12,050 nt of DNA from Methylococcaceae bacterium (GTDB taxonomy: Bacteria > Pseudomonadota > Gammaproteobacteria > Methylococcales > Methylomonadaceae), in assembly GCA_013138855.1 (NCBI GenBank), contig WTBX01000186.1:1-12050 (forward strand), given 5' to 3'. The number at the start of each line of letters is the position of its first letter. Positions within the stretch are counted from its first letter, which is position 1. Shown piece by piece: positions 6,741 through 11,417 of the stretch. Made by a program: the position numbers and the translations under genes. The notes under the pieces were generated by a model, which worked only from the letters and a program-made list of their open reading frames with translations, ran no database searches and was not told where the DNA came from.

Positions 6741-7966
6741 TTAAGGTGTTTTTGCAATTTAGCGCGAGTGAAAAACATTTTGTTGGCAAATTGCTGGTTC
6801 ATAAAAAAAGTATTCTGTTTGAATACGCTAAGGCGTTTTTAAACACAGGGTTGGAGTTATCACCCTTTAATCTGCCTTTAATCGCTAAAGTGCATTCTGC
6901 TAATAACAGCCCTTTTAATGGTTTGCATGGAGTGTTTGCCGATTCTTTGCCAGATGGCTGGGGCTTATTGTTGATGGATAGGTTTTTACGTCAGCAAGGC
7001 ATTAATGTTAGGCAGTTAAGTCCATTAGACAGATTGTCTTTTATTGGGCATACAGGCATGGGAGCGTTGGTTTATGAGCCTGATTATGCGGTGGAGTCGT
7101 CTAATCAAATGTTGGATTTATCAGAGCTTGCTAAAGAATCTCATTTAATTTATCAGGGCAAGCAGCAAGAAGTATTGCCTGAGATTATTCGTGCGGGTGG
7201 TTCGCCTGCTGGAGCGCGTCCTAAGGTTTTGGTGGCGATTAAAGGTGAGCATTTAATTTCAGGTGAGGCGCAGATTCCTGAGGGTTATGAAGGTTGGTTA
7301 ATTAAGTTTCATGCAGAGCAGCAGCAAGAGGGAATTATTGAGGAGGTTTATGCGCGTATGGCGCGTGCGGCGGGGTTGAATATGCCTGAAACGCGGTTGT
7401 TTGAGGCGGACTTTGCGCGTTATTTTGCGGTTAAGCGTTTTGATAGGGTGGATGGTGAACGCTTGCATGTGCATAGTTTGGCGGGTTTAGTGAATGCTGA
7501 TTTTAGGATGCCTGATTTTGATTATGAGGTGTTTTTTAAGGTGGTGGCGTTGTTGACTAAGCAGCCGCAGGATTGTGAGCGGGCTTTTCGGCAGATGGTG
7601 TTTAATGTGTTGAGTGCTAATCGAGACGATCATAGTAAGAATTTTTCTTTTGTTATGGATAGGATGGGGGATTGGCGATTGTCGCCTGTTTATGATTTGA
7701 CCTTTAATTATGGGTTTAGTGGTGAGCATTCGATGGCGATTGCGGGTTATGGTAAGGATGTGCCGATTAAGGTGTTTTTTGAGCTTGGGGCGGTGATTGG
7801 TTTGGAGGCTGTTGCTGTGAGGTCGATTTTTGCAGAGGTTTTTGAGGCGTTGTCTTTGTGGGGTTCTTTAACTTTGGAATTAGGGCTTGATAAGGTTCAT
7901 GCTGATGAAATTCAGGTGGTGTTTGATGGGCTTTTTGATTGTTATAAAGGAATTTTGAGTGCATAG
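6737..7966 (+). CDS. hipA: HipA family serine/threonine kinase toxin
   Basis: A 409-aa HipA-type protein kinase. E. coli HipA phosphorylates glutamyl-tRNA synthetase; related HipA kinases can have other targets. An N-terminal HipA_N region (about 1-110) contains ADSLPDGWG and LDRLSFIGHTGMGAL. The loop GGSPAGARPK (154-163) aligns with the E. coli autophosphorylation loop, placing S156 at the Ser150 position. WLIKFH (187-192) carries the ATP-binding Lys, and FAVKRFDRVDG follows. The catalytic segment NRDDHSKNF (295-303) has D297 and N302, and SPVYDL (316-321) the metal-binding Asp. All key residues are present, so the toxin looks active. It overlaps hipB by ATGA, with GCGAGG as ribosome site. 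From roughly 7180 onward the coding strand is strongly G/T-rich, with many GTG, TTG, GGT and GAG codons, unlike ctaA or cvfB. Confidence 0.92.
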   Translation: MIKVFLQFSASEKHFVGKLLVHKKSILFEYAKAFLNTGLELSPFNLPLIAKVHSANNSPFNGLHGVFADSLPDGWGLLLMDRFLRQQGINVRQLSPLDRLSFIGHTGMGALVYEPDYAVESSNQMLDLSELAKESHLIYQGKQQEVLPEIIRAGGSPAGARPKVLVAIKGEHLISGEAQIPEGYEGWLIKFHAEQQQEGIIEEVYARMARAAGLNMPETRLFEADFARYFAVKRFDRVDGERLHVHSLAGLVNADFRMPDFDYEVFFKVVALLTKQPQDCERAFRQMVFNVLSANRDDHSKNFSFVMDRMGDWRLSPVYDLTFNYGFSGEHSMAIAGYGKDVPIKVFFELGAVIGLEAVAVRSIFAEVFEALSLWGSLTLELGLDKVHADEIQVVFDGLFDCYKGILSA

Positions 7967-8027
7967 CAATTAGCACCGATTTTTGATATTGTTTTATTAG
8001 AATAGGGTTGATAGTCCTTCCGTAGAG

Positions 8028-8042
8028 TATGAACGTTTCATA
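8028..8042. promoter_or_regulatory. Inverted repeat upstream of mntA
   Basis: TATGAA-CGT-TTCATA, a 6-bp inverted repeat with a 3-nt spacer, lies about 40 bases before the mntA start. It may be an operator or simply another small hairpin; it is not part of the duplicated leader at 9626. Evidence is position and symmetry only. Confidence 0.25.
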
Positions 8043-8083
8043 TGTTTTTTAATTTCGATAACTATTTTATTAAGGGGATAATG

Positions 8084-8374
8084 ATGCGTCCATCAGTTGC
8101 GTTGGAATTGTACCGCGATAGAATTCGTGAGATTGCTTTAAGTCACAGAGTACAAAGTGTGAAGGTGTTTGGTTCGGTGTTGCATGGTGATGATACCGAA
8201 GAGAGCGATTTGGATTTGTTGGTTGAGCCAACTTCTGAAACTACATTGATGGATATTGGTGCAATCCGTTATGAGCTTAAGGAGTTATTAGGCTTACCTG
8301 TTGATGTGCTAACGCCTAAAGCTTTGCCAGACCATTTTAGGGATTTTGTTTTAACCGAGGCGGTGTTTGTATGA
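8084..8374 (+). CDS. mntA: MntA-type nucleotidyltransferase antitoxin
   Basis: A minimal nucleotidyltransferase (MNT) of 96 aa, the antitoxin half of a HEPN/MNT pair. In the studied Shewanella system MntA transfers AMP from ATP to a tyrosine of HepT and so neutralises it. The signature GS-x10-DxD is complete: G30 S31 ... D42 L D44, and the third acidic residue D74 is in LPVDVLTP. Frame-compatible starts exist at 8042 and 8081. I choose ATG 8084 because AAGGGG (8072-8077) is then 6 bases upstream, the same spacing used by the antitoxin gene at 8824; 8081 is nearly as good. The stop overlaps hepT by ATGA. The first ten codons and the leader are duplicated at 9626-9690 with one mismatch in 65 bases. 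Confidence 0.9.
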   Translation: MRPSVALELYRDRIREIALSHRVQSVKVFGSVLHGDDTEESDLDLLVEPTSETTLMDIGAIRYELKELLGLPVDVLTPKALPDHFRDFVLTEAVFV

Positions 8375-8727
8375 GTGAAGCTGAAATTTTACGCTTGCAG
8401 GAATATTTGAAACATATTTTGCAAGCAATTGACAGGATATATTGCTACATTGAGGAGATGGATGAGGTCGCGTTTTTGCAAGATGAGAAGACTCAGGATG
8501 CGGTTATTCGTAATTTTGAGGTGATTGGAGAGGCTTCTAATAACATTAAGCAGCATTATCCTGAATTTGCTAATCAACACGCTAACCTTCAATTGAATTT
8601 TGCTTATGAGATGCGTAATGCGCTGGCGCATGGCTATTTTAAAATTGATTTAGAAATCCTTTGGCGCACCATTCATAATGATTTACCTGAACTTTATGAG
8701 CAAGTGCAAGCGTTGATTGAGAAATGA
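8371..8727 (+). CDS. hepT: HepT-type HEPN RNase toxin (DUF86)
   Basis: A 118-aa HEPN-domain protein of the DUF86/HepT family, the toxin partner of MntA. Family members are metal-independent RNases that act as dimers. The RX4HXY active motif is intact: R82-NALA-H87-G-Y89, inside MRNALAHGYFKIDLEILW. The upstream NFEVIGEASNNIK (48-60) is the other conserved helix of the family. By analogy with the Shewanella system, Y89 would be the residue modified by MntA. Translation is coupled to mntA through ATGA at 8371-8374. The protein is almost wholly helical, with no signal peptide or membrane segment. No truncation is visible. No terminator is evident in the 96 bases before the next antitoxin gene. 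Confidence 0.92.
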   Translation: MSEAEILRLQEYLKHILQAIDRIYCYIEEMDEVAFLQDEKTQDAVIRNFEVIGEASNNIKQHYPEFANQHANLQLNFAYEMRNALAHGYFKIDLEILWRTIHNDLPELYEQVQALIEK

Positions 8728-8823
8728 GTTTGTTATGTCCGTTACTTTAAAACTGATTGCAGAAAATAAAAAAACTTGTACTATGTTTCTTGATTTAGGT
8801 AACAATTTTATAAGGGGTTTAAA

Positions 8824-9081
8824 ATGAACACCGCCGAGCAAGTTTATCATGATGTATTGCTTCTTCCTGAGCCTTTGGCGCAGGAGGTTTTGCAGTTTGT
8901 AGATTCGTTAAAACAAGGTAATTCACCTTTAAATAAAAAAGTCGATTTTAAGCAAGAGGCGTTGGATTCTCGCAATGCTTATCAAAACACGGGCTTACAT
9001 TTAACTGGTGATGAGGTGCAAGACTGGTTAAGTACTTGGGGAACGGAAAACGAAAAGGAACAACCTGAATGTCACAAGTAA
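8824..9081 (+). CDS. Antitoxin, DUF2281-like
   Basis: An 85-aa probable antitoxin for the adjoining RelE/ParE-family toxin. Its N-terminus, TAEQVYHDVLLLPEPLAQEVLQFVDSLK (3-30), has the pattern of DUF2281-type antitoxins, and a charged linker leads to HLTGDEVQDWLSTWGTENEKE, which is probably the toxin-wrapping segment. Classification beyond that is uncertain because no clear HTH, AbrB or ribbon-helix-helix motif is visible. The start at 8824 is set by AAGGGG (8812-8817), 6 bases upstream. The leader TAACAATTTTATAAGGGG resembles the one before mntA. The gene overlaps the toxin gene by 13 bases. Strong association with the next gene makes the antitoxin role likely. Confidence 0.8.
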   Translation: MNTAEQVYHDVLLLPEPLAQEVLQFVDSLKQGNSPLNKKVDFKQEALDSRNAYQNTGLHLTGDEVQDWLSTWGTENEKEQPECHK

Positions 9082-9362
9082 TTATCACTGATTCGGCAGC
9101 GCGAGGTTTAGAGCGTTGTCGGCGTTTTTTAGCCACGCATAATTCAAATGCTAGCAAACGTGCTGCAAAGGTTATTCGTCAACATTTAGCTGTTTTAGAG
9201 AAAAATCCAGAGATAGGGCGATTTTTTGAGAATCACGAATTTTTGAAAGAATTAATTATTCCGTTTGGTGATTCTGGTTATGTTGCTCTTTATGAATATG
9301 ATGTACAAGCGGATATTGTTTATATTCTTTCTTTTCGTCATCAAAAAGAAGCGGGGTATTAA
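9069..9362 (+). CDS. RelE/ParE-family toxin
   Basis: A 97-aa toxin of the RelE/ParE superfamily. Members inhibit either translation by ribosome-dependent mRNA cleavage (RelE) or DNA gyrase (ParE); sequence alone does not decide which. Diagnostic features are an N-terminal strand VIITDSAARGLERCRRFL, the middle helix KRAAKVIRQHLAVLEKNPEIGR, GYVALYEYDVQADIVYILSFRHQKEAGY with the C-terminal R90-H91...E94. The start at 9069 follows AAGGAAC in the antitoxin's 3' end and overlaps that gene by 13 bases, the usual antitoxin-toxin coupling. Length is normal and the frame is intact, so it looks functional. A repeat element with strong hairpins begins 19 bases after the stop and may act as a transcript end. 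Confidence 0.88.
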   Translation: MSQVIITDSAARGLERCRRFLATHNSNASKRAAKVIRQHLAVLEKNPEIGRFFENHEFLKELIIPFGDSGYVALYEYDVQADIVYILSFRHQKEAGY

Positions 9363-9381
9363 CTTTCAACTTATTTTTTAC

Positions 9382-9513
9382 CTCGTTCCCAAACTCTGTT
9401 TGGGAACGTATACCGACAAGCTCTGCTTGGCTTTTTCAATATTGACTAATTACTTTCTACTCATCAAGCAGAGCTTGGTTAATAGGCGTTCCCAAACAGA
9501 GTTTAGGAACGAG
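9382..9513. repeat. Four-hairpin inverted-repeat element (GTTCCCAAAC family)
   Basis: A 132-bp element with 27-bp ends that differ at one base. Each end is itself a hairpin with a 3-nt loop: CGTTCCCAAAC-TCT-GTTTGGGAACG (9384-9408) and its inverted partner with loop AGA (9487-9511). A second inner pair, CAAGC-TCT-GCTTG (9417-9429) and CAAGC-AGA-GCTTG (9465-9477), is nested inside. There is no coding capacity. It directly abuts the duplicated HIT fragment. No clear target-site duplication was found. Repeats of this GTTCCCAAACTC type are, from memory, common in filamentous sulfur bacteria and cyanobacteria. Confidence 0.85.
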
Positions 9514-9515
9514 CA

Positions 9516-9600
9516 AAAGTTTGATGCTGTTCCTTATAGTGATGATAAAATTTCACAGCAAGTTGAATTAATACAAAAGGCTTTTCCTGAGCTATTATAA
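9516..9600 (+). pseudogene. Duplicated 3' fragment of the HIT-family gene
   Basis: The segment encodes KFDAVPYSDDKISQQVEL and onward to the same end as the HIT protein, with a stop at 9598-9600. Together with 15 bases of 3' flank it matches 6250-6349 in 96 of 100 positions. It lacks a start and the histidine motif, so it is non-functional. Substitutions include E to K and S to L at the protein level. It begins 3 bases after the four-hairpin element, which may have truncated it. Confidence 0.85.
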
Positions 9601-9654
9601 AATCCTATTTTAGCGGGTGTAGTGTATTTCGATAACTATTTTATAAAGGGGATA

Positions 9655-9753
9655 ATGATGCGTCCATCAGTTGCGTTGGAATTGTACCGCTTTGAGGTTG
9701 CGACGATAGATTTGGAAGAAGGTGAATTATTAGATGATATAAAAAATTCTTAA
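9655..9753 (+). pseudogene. mntA 5' fragment fused to an unrelated tail
   Basis: The leader and first ten or eleven codons of mntA (8052-8116) recur at 9626-9690 with 64 of 65 bases identical, including the AAGGGG ribosome site. After MMRPSVALELYR the frame continues into an unrelated tail, FEVATIDLEEGELLDDIKNS, and stops at 9751-9753, giving a 32-aa reading frame. It lacks the nucleotidyltransferase motif. It is most likely a remnant, though with its ribosome site it could still be translated. The tail may be the end of another lost gene. Confidence 0.7.
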
Positions 9754-9853
9754 TAATCAAGTTACTCCGACCCCTTTGGTTTCTTGGTTTAATAATCAAG
9801 TTACTCCGACCCTTTTGGTTTTCACTCCGACCCCTTTGGTTTCCTTTGGTTTC
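9752..9853. repeat. Short tandem repeats with an ACTCCGACCCCTTTGG core
   Basis: A 39-base unit (9752-9790, starting AATAATCAAGTTACTCCGAC) is followed by a near copy from 9791, then by shortened copies at 9824-9843 (ACTCCGACCCCTTTGGTTTC) and 9844-9853 (CTTTGGTTTC). The reverse complement carries AAAGGGGTCGGAGT. The progressively shorter units suggest slippage or repeated partial insertions. GGGGTC[AG]GAGT sequences often mark sites near IS200-like/REP-associated transposases in my recollection, but no transposase is present here. Confidence 0.75.
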
Positions 9854-9867
9854 TCATAAAGTTAACG

Positions 9868-10170
9868 ATGAATTTTAAACATACAAGTCAACCAAAAGAC
9901 ATAGAACTAAGCCATCAAGAAATTGCCCAAAGAATGGGGGATTTATATTATGACTCGCTTGCTGGTTTTTTAAACGAATTAAGTCAAAAAATTAAGCAGG
10001 ATGCTGATGCAGATAACCAACGAAATCGGCTCAAACTGTCTGAGGAACTTTATGCTTCTGCCGATTTATTGGCAAGTGCAGCAGAGCATATTCAAAATGC
10101 TTGGGAAATTTGCGAGCCGTTTGTTAGAGAGTGGGAAGAAATAAATGTCTCAAATAGGGAAAACAAATAA
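9868..10170 (+). CDS. Hypothetical protein, 100 aa, helical
   Basis: I do not recognise this gene. The product is predicted cytoplasmic, acidic and rich in helix formers, with heptad-like stretches at about 13-42 (HQEIAQRMGDLYYDSLAGFL onward) and 55-90 (LKLSEELYASADLLASAAEHI onward), so a helical bundle or coiled coil is plausible. No catalytic motif, membrane segment or signal peptide is visible. It follows the short tandem repeats by 14 bases, and its ribosome site is poor (AAAGTTAACG before the ATG). Coding character looks genuine: codon choice is like that of neighbours, and the sequence is not a repeat by-product. Its position beside three toxin-antitoxin pairs could mean an accessory role, but nothing in the sequence shows one. 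Confidence 0.65.
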   Translation: MNFKHTSQPKDIELSHQEIAQRMGDLYYDSLAGFLNELSQKIKQDADADNQRNRLKLSEELYASADLLASAAEHIQNAWEICEPFVREWEEINVSNRENK

Positions 10171-10232
10171 TGATAATAATTAATGCTTTAGGGGTGTTTT
10201 GGTGCATTATTTTTATAAATGTTTCTATTTAA
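10170..10232 (+). CDS. Possible 20-aa hydrophobic peptide
   Basis: An ATG overlapping the stop of the preceding gene (TAATG) opens a 20-codon frame, MIIINALGVFWCIIFINVSI, which is a single hydrophobic span. AGGG at 10156-10159 is a weak ribosome site about ten bases upstream. It could be a translationally coupled membrane peptide or chance in AT-rich DNA; I lean towards chance. The 166 bases beyond it hold no other gene, only the promoter candidate. Confidence 0.2.
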   Translation: MIIINALGVFWCIIFINVSI

Positions 10233-10309
10233 GTGCGTACTTTTGTCTTTAAACCTCCTTTCATACCGTGAAGCTAAGTGTTTATGTTGTTTTTATCATG
10301 GCATATTTA

Positions 10310-10339
10310 TTGCTATAATTGCGTTAAGGTTTTTATAAT
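10310..10339 (+). promoter_or_regulatory. Candidate sigma-70 promoter of the 94-aa gene
   Basis: TTGCTA (10310-10315), an 18-base spacer, and a perfect TATAAT (10334-10339) lie 59 bases before the ATG at 10399. A second TATAAT sits at 10314-10319 with a poor -35. The pair fits a housekeeping promoter, but AT-rich DNA makes such matches common. Confidence 0.4.
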
Positions 10340-10398
10340 CTTAAAAACTTTCTTAAAAGCTAATATTTCTCATTTTCGAGAGTAATCCAGGAGTAAGT

Positions 10399-10683
10399 AT
10401 GTTTGAAGTGGCGGTGTTGTTTGTAGCAATGGTTATAGTAGGTGCGTGTATTTTTACACCATCAAGCTTATCTGCTTTTTTTAATAAAAAAGCAGTACAA
10501 CCTTCAAAAGCAAAAGTAACCATTCCAGAAGATTCAACGCTTAGACGACATTTTTTAGCGGAAGTACGCGCTAAAATAGAGTCTAATTTTCATCCACGCC
10601 CAACAGATGCTGTTTTAAAGCGTCATCACGATAGCTTAATTGCTAGCGAAATAAATAAATATTTAGGTTTGTGCGCGGCATAA
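10399..10683 (+). CDS. Small membrane-anchored protein with a duplicated RRH motif
   Basis: A 94-aa protein of unknown function. Residues 3-20 (EVAVLFVAMVIVGACIFT) form one membrane segment, leaving a probably cytoplasmic tail. The tail contains an internal repeat: P43-E-D-S-T-L-R-R-H-F and P68-T-D-A-V-L-K-R-H-H, each followed by an amphipathic helix (LAEVRAKIES, DSLIASEINK). I recall similar PTDSxLRRH motifs in small gammaproteobacterial proteins of unknown role, but cannot name a family. AGGAG (10389-10393) is an excellent ribosome site, 5 bases before ATG 10399. A promoter candidate upstream and a strong terminator downstream make this a single-gene transcription unit, so the gene is very probably real. 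Confidence 0.8.
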   Translation: MFEVAVLFVAMVIVGACIFTPSSLSAFFNKKAVQPSKAKVTIPEDSTLRRHFLAEVRAKIESNFHPRPTDAVLKRHHDSLIASEINKYLGLCAA

Positions 10684-10697
10684 GTTTAAATTGAGAG

Positions 10698-10724
10698 CGC
10701 GGATGAGTTTCTCCGCGTTTTTTT
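10698..10724 (+). terminator. Rho-independent terminator
   Basis: CGCGGA (10698-10703) pairs with TCCGCG (10712-10717) around an 8-base loop, followed at once by seven T residues. It ends the 94-aa gene's transcript 15 bases after its stop. There is no T-run on the opposite strand, so it works for the plus strand only. Confidence 0.85.
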
Positions 10725-10748
10725 GAAAATTGAGTGAGTTTATTTCAG

Positions 10749-11273
10749 TTAATTAAAAATTTCCCTCGTCCAATTTTCTCCAAAATCAGGCGTTCCAAAG
10801 CCTGATAAATCAAGTAACTGTCCTAGTTGCTGAATATCAAAGTTAGTAAAAAAAGGCGTGATTTCGCCGACTTTTAAATCATCACCTGCTTGATAACCTT
10901 CTCGTCCTGAAAAAATTTCTGATTCCCACGCCTGCGGTATGCCTTCCACTTTTTCCCACGTCCTTTCTTGGCGAAAACCATATTCTAAGACTCGATAAGT
11001 GTTATCACCTTGCACATCATAATACGCAATAGCATCAACGACTGATTGACAAGCAATGGCAATAATTCTTTGCTGAGGAAAAAAGGCGCGTATTTGACCG
11101 ACATAATACGATAAATTTTCCGCTTCTTCTGCCCATAATTGCACCCACGGTTTAGATTGATGATACCGAAGCGTAAAAAGATAACCTTTCTCTTTTAAAA
11201 CTCGATTCACTTCTTCAAAAGCTGCCTCAGAATTATCTAATAATTGCACATAGATTGCAGAAAAATTGCTCAT
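10749..11273 (-). CDS. Conserved-looking hypothetical protein, 174 aa
   Basis: I do not recognise this family. The 174-aa product is soluble, rich in aromatic residues (KPWVQLWAEEAENLSYYV at about 41-58; ERTWEKVEGIPQAWE near 103-117) and ends WTREIFN. A predicted alpha/beta pattern runs through the first 90 residues: SNFSAIYVQLLDN, helix EAAFEEVNRVLKEKG, strand LFTLRYH, then FFPQQRIIAIACQSVVDAIAYYDV. No catalytic motif stands out. The start at 11273 is decided by a GGAGA site (11281-11285 on the minus strand). The frame extends to 11330, but that extension runs into a repeat element and is unlikely to be translated. It lies downstream of mpl on the same strand, with the repeat between them. 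It is convergent with the 94-aa gene. Confidence 0.75.
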   Translation of the reverse strand: MSNFSAIYVQLLDNSEAAFEEVNRVLKEKGYLFTLRYHQSKPWVQLWAEEAENLSYYVGQIRAFFPQQRIIAIACQSVVDAIAYYDVQGDNTYRVLEYGFRQERTWEKVEGIPQAWESEIFSGREGYQAGDDLKVGEITPFFTNFDIQQLGQLLDLSGFGTPDFGENWTREIFN

Positions 11274-11309
11274 TTTATCTTCTCCAGTAATATTAATGTC
11301 GGTGGCTAC

Positions 11310-11414
11310 GGAGCCGCGACTTCTAGTCACGCACGAGAAGCCTTTCTCATTCTGTTAAAACGATAAAATTTAAGCGTATTTTAGGTTTCGTGCGCGATTA
11401 GAAGTCGCGTTTCC
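11310..11414. repeat. Inverted-repeat (MITE-like) element, GCGACT family, copy 2
   Basis: A 105-bp element with 27-base ends matching at 23 positions. The left arm is CGCGACT-TCT-AGTCACG (11315-11331) and the right arm CGCGATT-AGA-AGTCGCG (11393-11409), both with 3-nt loops and flanked on the inner side by CACGA/TCGTG. It shares the GGAG...CGCGACTT-TAGTC-CGCACGAG pattern with 1213-1296, so the two are copies of one family. It ends 3 bases from the mpl stop codon and fills most of the 144-bp gap to the next gene. Confidence 0.85.
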
Positions 11415-11417
11415 TTT

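Noticed and set aside
7487..7976. Minus-strand open frames inside hipA
   Set aside because: They are composition artefacts of the G/T-rich coding strand (rich in His, Pro, Gln, Lys and Thr) and have no family motifs.
8042..8083. Upstream ATG (MFFNFDNYF...) as the mntA start
   Set aside because: It has no ribosome site, and the AAGGGG at 8072-8077 clearly serves ATG 8084 or 8081. The extra residues are translated leader.
8735..8827. A 30-codon frame (MSVTLKLIAENKK...) between hepT and the next antitoxin, overlapping the antitoxin start by ATGA
   Set aside because: No ribosome site, low information content, and it contains the leader shared with mntA. The coupling-like overlap is probably chance.
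9382..9513. CRISPR array
   Set aside because: The repeats are inverted palindromes, not evenly spaced direct repeats with unique spacers, and no cas gene is nearby.
9265..9600. A 111-codon frame from inside the RelE-like toxin gene across the four-hairpin repeat into the HIT fragment
   Set aside because: It is stitched from an alternate frame of the toxin gene, repeat sequence (VPKLCLGT) and the HIT remnant, with no ribosome site. Not a gene.
11274..11330. A longer start for the 174-aa minus-strand gene
   Set aside because: The extra residues come from the GCGACT-family repeat, and the ribosome site lies just before the ATG at 11273.
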